Assembly (NCBI GenBank): GCA_040235395.1
Contig: JBECKS010000232.1
Location: 1-38,292, forward strand
Source of the DNA: JBECKS01 sp040235395
GTDB taxonomy: Bacteria; Pseudomonadota; Gammaproteobacteria; Pseudomonadales; JBECKS01
DNA length: 38,292 nucleotides
Direction: 5' to 3'
In this document: positions 30,338 to 38,254 of the stretch, piece by piece
Position numbering within the stretch: the first letter of the stretch is position 1
How the letters are laid out: every line of letters begins with the position of its first letter
The notes under the pieces: model-generated
The model's input: the letters and a program-made list of their open reading frames with translations, nothing else
What the model was told of the DNA's origin: nothing
Databases searched by the model: none
Translations under genes and position numbers: made by a program

Positions 30338-32011
30338 ATGCAAGTCAGCGACAACGAATTGTTATTACAGAAAGTCTATCAACACGAAAGGGAACGCCCT
30401 GATACCGTTTATATGGTCCAGCCTTTGGGTGCAGGTAAGACCCAGAACTACACCTGGGCTGAAACTGTAGATGAAGCGCGTCGAATGGCGGCTTATTTAA
30501 AAGCCAAGGGTTATCCCCAAGGCAGCAAGATTGCGATTCTTTCCAAGAATACGGCAGAAATGATCATGAGCGAACTTGCCATCTGGATGGCGGGTTATGT
30601 ATCTGTTGCGATTTATCCAACCCTTGCACCTGAGTCCATCACTTACATTCTTGAGCATAGTGAAGCCAGAATGATTTTTATTGGCAAACTTGATGGCTGG
30701 GAAAAAATGAAATCTGGAATACCGACAGGTTTACCTTGTGTGTTCCATAGTCTTGCGCCTTCAAATACTTTCGAAAACTGGACAGATATCATTGCAAAGA
30801 CTGACCCCATAGAAGGTCGTCCTGTGCGTGATGCTGATGATCTTGCTGTTATTGTTTATACATCGGGCAGCACAGGAAACCCAAAAGGTGTGATGCACAG
30901 TTTTAGAACCATGAGTATTGCAGTAAAGGGAATTACTCAAACGATTAAGGCCAATAAGAATGACAGAATGATTTCTTATTTGCCTTTGGCGCATGTGTTT
31001 GAACGTTATGCAGTAGAAGGCGCATCTTTTGCGGCGGGCTTCACGCTTTATTTTGCAGAATCACTCGATACTTTTAATGCAGATATGCAACGGGCACGCC
31101 CAACGGTTTTTCATTCGGTTCCGCGTTTGTGGTTGAAATTCCAATTGGGTGTTTTCGCAAAGATGCCAGAAAAGCGTTTGAATATGTTGTTAAAAGTGCC
31201 GGGTTTAAAACAAACCTTGCGTAAAAAATTATTAACAGCATTAGGATTGGATGCTTGCCGATTGGCTGTGAGTGGTTCGGCACCTTTACCCGCGGATGTG
31301 ATTACCTGGTATAGAAAATCCTTGGGTCTTGAATTGCTTGAAGGTTATGGCATGAGTGAAAACTTCGCCTATTCACATTTTTCTCCACCGGGCGAAGGGA
31401 AAATTGGTTACGTGGGTTCACCCTTGCCTGGTGTTGAACATCGTATTAGTGAGCGTGGTGAAATCGAAATAAAAAGCCCGGCAAACATGTTGGGTTATTA
31501 CAAGATGGAAGAGGAAACCAAGAACAGTTTCACTAGTGACGGTTTCCTGCTAACGGGTGACCGTGGTGAGATAGATGAAAAAAATCGTTTGAAAATTACA
31601 GGTCGCACTAAAGAGTTATTCAAGACCAGTAAAGGAAAATACATTGCGCCAGCACCCATTGAAAATATTGTTAACGCAGCTTCCGTGGTTGAACTCTGTT
31701 GTGTGAGTGGCGCGAATCAGGCTTCACCACACGTGTTAATTATGTTGTCGGAAGATATTCGACCGCGCGTAAAGGAAGGGGCTGTTCAGAAACAGGTGCA
31801 GGATGCTATTGATGCAGCATTGAAAACAGTGAATGCTCAAGTGGACCCTCATGAGCGTTTACAGTTTGCCGTGATTGTTAAGGATGAATGGAGTACGGAT
31901 AATTCTTTCCTGACACCAACGCTGAAAATAAAGCGCTCGGTGATTGAAGAGAACTATGCGCCAAAAGTCGACAAGTGGTATTCCTCAGGCCAGAAAATAA
32001 TTTGGGAATAG
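30338..32011 (+). CDS. AMP-dependent long-chain acyl-CoA synthetase-like enzyme
   Basis: This 557-residue enzyme activates a carboxylic acid via an acyl-AMP, then loads it on CoA. The P-loop YTSGSTGNPKG spans residues 174-184. YLPLAHVFER, GSAPLPADV, EGYGMSEN and the hinge region LLTGDRGEIDEKNRLKITGRTKE are all present. The C-terminal lysine motif SNSF.TPTLKIKRS is visible near the end. The general pattern fits the AMP-binding long-chain (eukaryote-type, FadD15-like) group. The ATG at 30338 has GGAG twelve bases upstream. It stands alone and converges on the flavin oxidoreductase gene with an 18-bp gap. The exact acid is unknown. Confidence 0.92.
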   Translation: MQVSDNELLLQKVYQHERERPDTVYMVQPLGAGKTQNYTWAETVDEARRMAAYLKAKGYPQGSKIAILSKNTAEMIMSELAIWMAGYVSVAIYPTLAPESITYILEHSEARMIFIGKLDGWEKMKSGIPTGLPCVFHSLAPSNTFENWTDIIAKTDPIEGRPVRDADDLAVIVYTSGSTGNPKGVMHSFRTMSIAVKGITQTIKANKNDRMISYLPLAHVFERYAVEGASFAAGFTLYFAESLDTFNADMQRARPTVFHSVPRLWLKFQLGVFAKMPEKRLNMLLKVPGLKQTLRKKLLTALGLDACRLAVSGSAPLPADVITWYRKSLGLELLEGYGMSENFAYSHFSPPGEGKIGYVGSPLPGVEHRISERGEIEIKSPANMLGYYKMEEETKNSFTSDGFLLTGDRGEIDEKNRLKITGRTKELFKTSKGKYIAPAPIENIVNAASVVELCCVSGANQASPHVLIMLSEDIRPRVKEGAVQKQVQDAIDAALKTVNAQVDPHERLQFAVIVKDEWSTDNSFLTPTLKIKRSVIEENYAPKVDKWYSSGQKIIWE

Positions 32012-32029
32012 TTCTACTTTCTATTTTTG

Positions 32030-33223
32030 TTATAGAAAATTATTGGGTTTTAACACACAACTTACACCGGCATCAGAATCAATCAATGTGGCGCATTGAT
32101 TACAGTGAGTGCAGCCATTCCTGTAATCACTCGATGCCTGTGCGTGCTTGGGCAAATCAGGATCAAAAATCAAACCACGACCAAGCTGAATGAAATCAAA
32201 ACCGTCTTTCATGATCTGTTCGATACTATCGCTAGTGCATGCACCACCGAGATAACAAACACCACATTGCACAGCTTCTCGAATGCGACGTGAGTTTTCA
32301 CGGAAATACATTTCTTCATAGGGATAATGTTTGAACATCACGGGCGCCATCATTTGAATGCCCAGTTTCATGATCAGACTTTTTTCGTGTTTTACGAGCC
32401 CAGGTACCATGCTGTCACCATGAAAGAGTTTCATGGGGTTCATGCTACTTGTGCCATCACTGCAGATAATCACATCAATGCCGCCTTTCTCCAGAAGCTT
32501 GGCAATTTCGATGGAGTCTTCATAAGTCACGCCGCCTTTTACACCATCACTCATGCTGATTTTTCCCAGGAGAGGAAAATCATCACCAACATGCTTTCGA
32601 ACTGACTCAAGACACTCCAAAGCGAAACGCATGCGATTGTGGAGCGTGCCGCCGTATTCATCCTTCCTCTTATTTGTTTTTGGACTAATGAACTGGCTAA
32701 TGCCGTAGCCATGACCGAAATGAATTTCGATGGCATCAAAGCCAACGCTTTTCATAAAAGCGCCAGCACGACCAAAGACTTCAACGCGTTCCTTGATTTG
32801 TGGAATGGTGAGTGAGCCAGCAAAGGCAAGACCATAAGCCAGCCCAAGGGTATTGATGCCAAAGGAGGGACCGAGAGGACGCTTGCCTGTGAACTCGGCA
32901 TTCTTGGAGAAATTGCCACAGTGACCTAATTGCCCTGAAACCATAGTGCCTTCGTCATGTAAGAGATTAATGAATGGTTCAAGGTGCGGGCGAATGTAGT
33001 CATCCATGTACATCATATTTTCATTGATGCGACCATCGGCTTCTGCAGCACAATAAGCGATGGTGGTCATGCCTATTCCTCCTTGTGCAAAGCGCTTATG
33101 AAACTGAATCAGTTCAGGGCTAGGAATGCCGCCTTTGCTTTTGCCTTCAAAGGTGGCTGCCTTGATGAGGCGATTCTTCAGGGTTATGCCATTGAGTCTG
33201 GCAGGTTCAAAACATTGGTTCAT
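32030..33223 (-). CDS. NADH:flavin oxidoreductase (Old Yellow Enzyme family) with C-terminal Cys cluster
   Basis: This 397-residue protein has the FMN-binding TIM barrel of Old Yellow Enzymes. ITLKNRLIKAAT opens it, and His168 and His171 in IEIHFGHGYGISQFISP fit the substrate-binding pair. The C-terminus carries Cys371, Cys374, Cys377 and Cys389 (CxxCxxC-x11-C). In 2,4-dienoyl-CoA reductases a very similar cluster (CxxCxxxC-x11-C) binds an iron-sulfur centre, but they have another 270 residues of flavin/NAD domains that are missing here. So this is a stand-alone barrel with a possible cluster. It follows the helicase gene on the same strand. A 7-bp palindrome at 33222-33245 overlaps its start codon. 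Confidence 0.88.
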   Translation of the reverse strand: MNQCFEPARLNGITLKNRLIKAATFEGKSKGGIPSPELIQFHKRFAQGGIGMTTIAYCAAEADGRINENMMYMDDYIRPHLEPFINLLHDEGTMVSGQLGHCGNFSKNAEFTGKRPLGPSFGINTLGLAYGLAFAGSLTIPQIKERVEVFGRAGAFMKSVGFDAIEIHFGHGYGISQFISPKTNKRKDEYGGTLHNRMRFALECLESVRKHVGDDFPLLGKISMSDGVKGGVTYEDSIEIAKLLEKGGIDVIICSDGTSSMNPMKLFHGDSMVPGLVKHEKSLIMKLGIQMMAPVMFKHYPYEEMYFRENSRRIREAVQCGVCYLGGACTSDSIEQIMKDGFDFIQLGRGLIFDPDLPKHAQASSDYRNGCTHCNQCATLIDSDAGVSCVLKPNNFL

Positions 33224-33245
33224 GACTCATCTCCATTTGAGTCAT
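33222..33245 (-). promoter_or_regulatory. Hairpin or operator covering the oxidoreductase start
   Basis: ATGACTC (33222-33228) and GAGTCAT (33239-33245) form a 7-bp inverted repeat. On the mRNA, the GGAG ribosome binding site lies in the 10-nt loop, and the AUG start codon begins in the downstream arm. Either a protein binds this palindrome, or a folded RNA limits initiation. Confidence 0.45.
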
Positions 33246-33253
33246 AAGATTAG

Positions 33254-33276
33254 AAAAAACGCATTGCTACAGCAAT
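33254..33276 (-). terminator. Weak intrinsic terminator after the helicase gene
   Basis: On the minus strand ATTGC-TGTA-GCAAT is followed by GCG and six T. The stem is only five or six base pairs, so termination would be partial. Confidence 0.4.
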
Positions 33277-33306
33277 CCCCATTTGGAGTAGTACGGGGCT
33301 TAAGGG

Positions 33307-35286
33307 CTAGTCTTTAGCGCCTTTTGCATTGCTCTTGCGCTTTCCTTTGTTCTTATCGTGCTTCTTTTTAGGTTTTACTTTATCTCTGGATTTATTATCA
33401 GTTTTACTGCGCTTATCTGATTTTTTCTTTTCCTTAGGTTTTCTGTCGCTTGCAAAAGAATCGAAACTGGAATCGTCCGGCTTTCTATTCTTACGAGGGG
33501 CATCTGACTTTCCTCTTCGGGATTTTCCTTGATCAGAACGGCTTCTATCACTTTGTTTTCGGTCTGATTTACCGCGATGGGATTTTCCGCGTTCACGGTT
33601 TCCTCTTGGCGCTTCTTCTGAAATCAGATCACTTGCATCTGCTTTACTGATATTAAGTTTATTGCCACGCACGCTAACGTTTTGTAATTCCTGATAGACA
33701 TCAGCTGGCATGCCTTCTGGCAACTCAATGGTACTGTAGTGATCAGCCATAAAAATCTTGCCCATGTAACGGGATTCGATGCCCACTTCGTTTGCAATGG
33801 CACCCACAATATCTTTCTTTTCAATACTATGTGCTCTACCCACTTCAATACGGTAATTCACCATGGGAATGTTCTCAGAAAATTCACGCGTCTTAGCTTT
33901 TTGTTTTCCTCGACCTTCCTTGAAATCTTTTTCTTCAAAACGACCTTGACTGCCACGTACATGATGCTGGCTTAAATAAAACGGTTGGCTATCAGCTTCA
34001 ATGCTCGCTAAAGCTGCTGCAAGTTTTTCAAGTGGAATATCATGTTCTGCCAGATATTTTTTTATAACACTCTGGTATTCCGTTAAGTCCTTTTCCAGTT
34101 CCAGATTGATGCGGGTAAAGAAATTATCCAGTTTTTTTTCATTCAGGGAATTAATACTTGGGAACTGAAACGCCTCGATTTTATTGCGTGTCGCTTTTTC
34201 AATGGATTGCAGCATTCTGCGTTCCCTGCCATTTACAAAAAGAATGGCGTCTCCTTGACGACCCGCCCGTCCTGTTCTACCAATACGATGCACATAGGAT
34301 TCCGTATCGTAAGGCACATCATAGTTGAATACGTGACTAATACGTTCTACATCAAGTCCGCGCGCTGCAACATCTGTTGCAACAATAATATCAAGTTTTC
34401 CTCTTTTGAGATTACTGATAATGCGTTCGCGTTGATTCTGGGCAATATCACCATTCAATGCGCTAACTGCATAACCGCGAGCTTGCAAGCGATCAGACAC
34501 TTCAATGGTGGAATTTCTTGTGCGAACAAAAATTATCGCTGCATCAAACTCTTCAACATCCATGATACGCGTGAGCATGTCGAGTTTTTCATTGTTCTTT
34601 AATTGCACATAGCGCTGACGAATGCCTTCAGCAGTTGTGGTTTTCTGTTCAATAGTTATTTCTACAGGCTTTGTTAAATATTTCTGTGCCAGTTTCTTGA
34701 TAGACGTAGGCATGGTGGCAGAGAAAAATGCATTCTGATGTTCTTCAGGAATGTGTTGAAGAATCCATTCCACATCATCAATAAACCCCATGCGCAACAT
34801 TTCATCGGCTTCATCAAGCACCAGTGCTTTTATCTGGTCAAGTTTAAGCGTGCCTTTGCGCATGTGATCCATGACGCGACCTGGTGTGCCCACTACAACA
34901 TGTACGCCACGTTCAAGTTGGCGAATCTGGCTGCGATATTCAGTGCCACCATAAATGGGCAACACTTTAAAATGTTTCAGGAACTGTGCATAAGTCTGGA
35001 AAGCTTCGGCAACCTGAATGGCAAGCTCACGAGTCGGAGCAAGACAAAGTATCTGAGGTTGTTTCTGATTAATGTCGATATTGGAAAGTAGCGGTAGAGC
35101 AAAGGCTGCAGTTTTTCCGGTACCCGTTTGGGCAATACCCATTAAATCCTTTCCTTCTAATAAAGGAGGAATGGCTTGTGCCTGAATGGGCGTAGGTGTT
35201 TCGTAACCTGTCGATTCAATGGCTTTGGAAATTTCAGGCGATAGCTCAAGTTCAGAAAACCTGATGGAGTGTTTTTCAGTGGTCAT
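33307..35286 (-). CDS. deaD: DEAD-box RNA helicase, CsdA/DeaD type
   Basis: This 659-residue helicase has the full motif set: Q-motif GYETPTPIQ, Walker A AQTGTGKT (52-59), PTREL, GTPGR, DEAD (158-161), SAT (189-191) and HRIGRTGRAGR near 335. Helicase domains end near 360. A linker and then a DbpA-type RNA-binding domain (about 478-553, MVNYRIEVGRAHSIEK onward) follow. The last 100 residues are Arg/Lys/Ser/Asp-rich and disordered, with repeating RGKSD-type units, so the protein is longer than an average family member. DeaD acts in ribosome assembly and mRNA turnover, chiefly in the cold. The frame starts at ATG 35286, after a 208-bp gap behind the yaiI-like gene. Confidence 0.92.
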   Translation of the reverse strand: MTTEKHSIRFSELELSPEISKAIESTGYETPTPIQAQAIPPLLEGKDLMGIAQTGTGKTAAFALPLLSNIDINQKQPQILCLAPTRELAIQVAEAFQTYAQFLKHFKVLPIYGGTEYRSQIRQLERGVHVVVGTPGRVMDHMRKGTLKLDQIKALVLDEADEMLRMGFIDDVEWILQHIPEEHQNAFFSATMPTSIKKLAQKYLTKPVEITIEQKTTTAEGIRQRYVQLKNNEKLDMLTRIMDVEEFDAAIIFVRTRNSTIEVSDRLQARGYAVSALNGDIAQNQRERIISNLKRGKLDIIVATDVAARGLDVERISHVFNYDVPYDTESYVHRIGRTGRAGRQGDAILFVNGRERRMLQSIEKATRNKIEAFQFPSINSLNEKKLDNFFTRINLELEKDLTEYQSVIKKYLAEHDIPLEKLAAALASIEADSQPFYLSQHHVRGSQGRFEEKDFKEGRGKQKAKTREFSENIPMVNYRIEVGRAHSIEKKDIVGAIANEVGIESRYMGKIFMADHYSTIELPEGMPADVYQELQNVSVRGNKLNISKADASDLISEEAPRGNRERGKSHRGKSDRKQSDRSRSDQGKSRRGKSDAPRKNRKPDDSSFDSFASDRKPKEKKKSDKRSKTDNKSRDKVKPKKKHDKNKGKRKSNAKGAKD

Positions 35287-35494
35287 TGCGCGCTCTTAAT
35301 AAAAAAGTAGTGATCAATAATGATCGAAAGGTCAAGGTCGCCCAGGCAAACATAAAAAGGTGCGTGCCCAGAGATGCAAGCTCTGAAATAAAGGCAGTTA
35401 AGAGGCGGGTATTGACGGGACGCGGAGTGTACACCTCACTTACAGGGATTGATAGCGATTTAAGTGCAGTGATTGAATTAAGTAAGTGATTACA

Positions 35495-35950
35495 TTAAAC
35501 CGGAGATTGAAACTTTCGCAGGTACTTATCCAGTTCGTTAGCAAAACGTTGTCTATCCTGCTGGCTTAATGGTTTAGGGCCGCCTGTATGTTCACCACTG
35601 GAACGCATGGTTTCCATGAAGTCACGAATGTTCAGGCGACCTTTTATGTTTTCCTTGGTAAACATTTCGCCACGAGGGCTTAAGGCCTGAGCGCCTTTCT
35701 CAATCACTTCTGCCGCAAGAGGAATATCACTGGTAATTACCAGGTCATTCGCTTCAGCACGTTTAACGATTTCATTATCAGCTACATCAAAACCCTGCGC
35801 GACTTGAATGGATGAAATGAACTGAGAAGGCGGTGTGGGAATAAATTGATTAGCAAGCAGTGTGCATTGTATCTGTGTGCGATTAGCGGCTTTGAACAGG
35901 ATTTCCTTGATTACCACGGGGCATGCATCGGCATCAATCCAGATTTTCAT
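35495..35950 (-). CDS. yaiI: YaiI/YqxD family protein (DUF188)
   Basis: This 151-residue protein belongs to the YaiI/YqxD family, whose fold resembles PIN/FLAP nucleases, but whose function is not established. The start KIWIDADACPVV contains the family's conserved DADACP acidic motif. VADNEIVKRAEANDLVITSDIPLAAEVIEKG and the C-terminal GGPKPLSQQDRQRFANELDK are also standard. A TTG three codons upstream (35959) gives a longer frame. I start at the ATG 35950, which is how homologues begin. It precedes the helicase gene on the same strand. Confidence 0.9.
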   Translation of the reverse strand: MKIWIDADACPVVIKEILFKAANRTQIQCTLLANQFIPTPPSQFISSIQVAQGFDVADNEIVKRAEANDLVITSDIPLAAEVIEKGAQALSPRGEMFTKENIKGRLNIRDFMETMRSSGEHTGGPKPLSQQDRQRFANELDKYLRKFQSPV

Positions 35951-36025
35951 GAAAGACAAACTCTTGTGATTATTCTTAAATGAGATTAGTTTGTTTTAAA
36001 TAATGAAACAAGCAGGTGATTCACG

Positions 36026-36793
36026 ATGGCAATGACATTATCAGAACAACAAATACAGGCATTTCGTGATAAGGGTTTTGTAAATATCGGTCAACTTTTC
36101 AAGCCAGAAGAACTTTCAACCATTGCAGAAGAATATGATCGTTTGGTCAACATGGATTCACAAACACTGGGTAATGAAGAGCAGGGTAAGTTCCCTTATC
36201 GCGCCATGCTGAATTTCCGAAGTGAAAAACTGAAAGCATTTATTCAATACAAGAAGCTGCTTGATGCTATGGTGCAATTACTTGGGCAGGATGTGCGCTT
36301 CTGGTGGGATCAGGGCATAAATAAATCACCAGGCGCAGGTTCTTACATTGCATGGCATCAGGATAATGGTTACCAAAAAGGAAAGACGCCTGAATATATA
36401 ACCTGTTGGTTGGCGCTTGATGATTCTTCGCCAGAGAACGGTGGATTGATGGTAATTCCAGGCTCGCACAAGGATGGACCCCGTGACCATGAATGGCGGA
36501 GTGTACATGCGGTGGTGCCAGAAGAATTTGTTGATGAAGAAAAAGCAGAACCTTTAAACGCAAAAGCAGGTGATATGTTGTTGTTTTCTTCCTATCTGGT
36601 ACATCAAACCGTTGGTAATAACACCAAGGATAAACAACGCCGTGCCTGGGTGATGCAATATTGCAGAGGCGATCAGAAAAATGAAACCACGGGTGAGGTG
36701 TATGACAACCGTCCATGGGTTGTTAAAGACGGTGATTATGTAGAAACACCTTGGGCAGAAAGAAAATTTGATTTACGTGGCGATAGGCCTTAA
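36026..36793 (+). CDS. Phytanoyl-CoA dioxygenase (PhyH) family protein
   Basis: This 255-residue protein has the jelly-roll fold of Fe(II)/2-oxoglutarate oxygenases, PhyH subgroup. The metal triad is His111 and Asp113 (AWHQDNGY) and His193 (YLVHQTVGN). Arg205 or Arg206 (QRRAWVMQY) would bind 2-oxoglutarate. GGLMVIPGSHKDG (139-151) is the usual family stretch. The hydroxylated substrate is unknown; PhyH proteins act on many small molecules. AGGTG lies about ten bases before ATG 36026. It converges on the VOC protein gene, and a MITE-like element lies between them. Confidence 0.9.
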   Translation: MAMTLSEQQIQAFRDKGFVNIGQLFKPEELSTIAEEYDRLVNMDSQTLGNEEQGKFPYRAMLNFRSEKLKAFIQYKKLLDAMVQLLGQDVRFWWDQGINKSPGAGSYIAWHQDNGYQKGKTPEYITCWLALDDSSPENGGLMVIPGSHKDGPRDHEWRSVHAVVPEEFVDEEKAEPLNAKAGDMLLFSSYLVHQTVGNNTKDKQRRAWVMQYCRGDQKNETTGEVYDNRPWVVKDGDYVETPWAERKFDLRGDRP

Positions 36794-36810
36794 TTGTCGG
36801 CAAAAAATAT

Positions 36811-36886
36811 TAATAGAGACCTTTGCACGAGCCGGAATTTCGCCTTGCTAGAAGGCAAAAGAACAATCGTGCAAAGGTCTCTAATA
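36811..36886. mobile_element. MITE-like element with 15-bp terminal inverted repeats and 5-bp target duplication
   Basis: GAGACCTTTGCACGA (36816-36830) and its exact complement (36867-36881) bound a 66-bp unit. TAATA occurs at both outer sides (36811-36815 and 36882-36886), which looks like a target-site duplication. A shorter TA duplication would also fit. An inner hairpin GCCTT/AAGGC lies at 36842-36856. It encodes nothing. The ends recall those of IS5-type insertion sequences, which was not checked. The element could alternatively be a long hairpin terminator for the two convergent genes, though it lacks a T run. Confidence 0.6.
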
Positions 36887-37666
36887 GTATTCAACAAACT
36901 CGACACAGTTTTCGTCAGGGTCTGCTGCAAGCATAATTTTTGCAACCCCACCGATATCCGTTGGTTCCTGCATGATGGGAACACTATTTTCCTTTAGGTA
37001 TTGGTAACAGGCATCCAGATCATCAATCTGATAGGTAAAATAACGTAATCCGACTTTATCGAAGTGCCTTCCGCTGAATTTATTAATACCTTCATCGGCT
37101 TGCCAGAACTTGATGAGCGTGTCGCCACCACGGAAGCCGTAACGCATTTTTCCATTACCCATATCCAGCTCTGCTTCTTCTTTAAAACCAAGCAGTTTGC
37201 CGTAAAAATCTTTGCTGGCTTGAATATCTTTAACACATAAACCAATTTGAATACGGTCATCGAGTTGTGGATTATTAAATTCCACAAGCTCAAGCAGATT
37301 GCCATCGACATCCTTGCAGAAAGCAATGCGAACACCTGAAAAATTAATTATTTCTGGAACCTTAAGATTAGCTTCCTGCATACGAGAAAAAATAGCGTCA
37401 AGGTCATCAATCAATAAGGCAAGCAGGCGAATGCCAATGGCGTTATACATTCCACCCTTAAATGTTTCCTTTACATCAGGTACTTGATTTATCTTGATGA
37501 CATTACGCCCAAGAAAAAAACGATCTTGAATAACACCGCCACCAAGTGGAATAGATTTTCCCTGCTTAAGGCCAATAATGTTACCGTAAAAATTTCTGGC
37601 GTTTTCTGGTTGAGCTGTAACAAGGCCTATATCAATTTGAGGTTTAATAATTTCCATATTATGCAT
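36881..37666 (-). CDS. Two-domain VOC (glyoxalase/bleomycin resistance-type) protein
   Basis: This 261-residue protein contains two vicinal-oxygen-chelate modules, about residues 8-125 and 135-258, each with beta-alpha-beta repeats that can bind a metal. IDIGLVTAQPENARNFYGNII and IQIGLCVKDIQASKDFYGKLL are the parallel openings of the two modules, and NLLELVEF and NCVEFVEYY are their matching ends, with metal-ligand glutamates. Substrate and reaction are unknown. An ATG at 37657 (three codons in) is an alternative start, with GCGGAT at a better distance. The stop codon TAG lies partly in the TAATA repeat of the MITE-like element. Confidence 0.85.
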   Translation of the reverse strand: MHNMEIIKPQIDIGLVTAQPENARNFYGNIIGLKQGKSIPLGGGVIQDRFFLGRNVIKINQVPDVKETFKGGMYNAIGIRLLALLIDDLDAIFSRMQEANLKVPEIINFSGVRIAFCKDVDGNLLELVEFNNPQLDDRIQIGLCVKDIQASKDFYGKLLGFKEEAELDMGNGKMRYGFRGGDTLIKFWQADEGINKFSGRHFDKVGLRYFTYQIDDLDACYQYLKENSVPIMQEPTDIGGVAKIMLAADPDENCVEFVEYY

Positions 37667-37760
37667 CCGCTTGGTTTTGTAGGTATTGGTGTACCAGTGC
37701 TTTAAACAAATCCTTAATTTAATAATAAAAATACTATGTTATGCGTAGGAAGGTACATTA

Positions 37761-37773
37761 TTCACAATGTGAA
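37761..37773. promoter_or_regulatory. Palindrome TTCACAATGTGAA
   Basis: This perfect 6-bp-arm palindrome lies in the divergent gap between the VOC and DUF4189 genes. It could be a regulator binding site. It is not a standard CRP site, as the spacing is only one base. Confidence 0.35.
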
Positions 37774-37814
37774 CAGCTGTAAAGATAATCGAAAGGCTTG
37801 TAAAAACATGATAA

Positions 37815-37835
37815 AGCAGTATTCTGAATTCTGCT
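37815..37835. promoter_or_regulatory. 21-bp near-perfect palindrome before the DUF4189 gene
   Basis: AGCAGTATTC-T-GAATTCTGCT has nine of ten arm pairs matched. It ends 43 bp before the DUF4189 start codon. An operator or a leader hairpin are both possible. Confidence 0.45.
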
Positions 37836-37878
37836 ATTTCTTCCCCCAATAATCATTCAATAAAAGTGGATAAACGAT

Positions 37879-38244
37879 ATGAAAAAGATAATGACAATGT
37901 TAACTGCGCTTATAACACTTTCCTTATCATCATTTGCTTTCTCGGCAGGCGCCTTGGCAATTGATAGTAACCAGGGTTCAGCCTATGGCTTTGCTTATGA
38001 TTACCCTTCAATAAGTGATGCCCAGAGCAGAGCCTTGAGTGAGTGTGGTAGTGGCTGCAGCATTGTGCAGACATTCTCTTCCGGTTGTGCAGCTTATGCA
38101 GCTGATCAAGCCTCAGGCAGTACGGCTTATGGTTGGGGTACGGGCTCCAGTTCTGGTGAAGCACAAAATTATGCAATGAGTGGATGTCGTTCCTATGGCG
38201 GCACGCAATGCACGGTTAGGGCTTGGGGCTGCAACTCTAACTAA
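37879..38244 (+). CDS. Secreted DUF4189-domain protein
   Basis: This 121-residue protein has a clear signal peptide (MKKIMTMLTALITLSLSSFAFSAG, cut near residue 22). The rest is one DUF4189 domain, whose repeated pattern 'A...GYA YDYPS...DAQSRALSECG' and 'GSSSGEAQNYAMSGC' is typical. Six cysteines (CGSGC, SGC, GC, QC, GC) suggest disulfide bonds in the periplasm or outside. DUF4189 domains occur in bacterial exported proteins of unknown role. The gene stands alone, with two palindromes in its upstream gap. The binding site before ATG 37879 is weak. Confidence 0.85.
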   Translation: MKKIMTMLTALITLSLSSFAFSAGALAIDSNQGSAYGFAYDYPSISDAQSRALSECGSGCSIVQTFSSGCAAYAADQASGSTAYGWGTGSSSGEAQNYAMSGCRSYGGTQCTVRAWGCNSN

Positions 38245-38254
38245 TATTTTTGTG

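Noticed and set aside
35286..35489. 67-codon rightward open frame before the helicase start
   Set aside because: It covers the expected promoter and leader of the helicase gene and shows no protein features.
36267..36716. 149-codon frame antisense to the PhyH-type gene
   Set aside because: The product is rich in His, Pro and Cys without a fold pattern; it is a shadow of the real gene.
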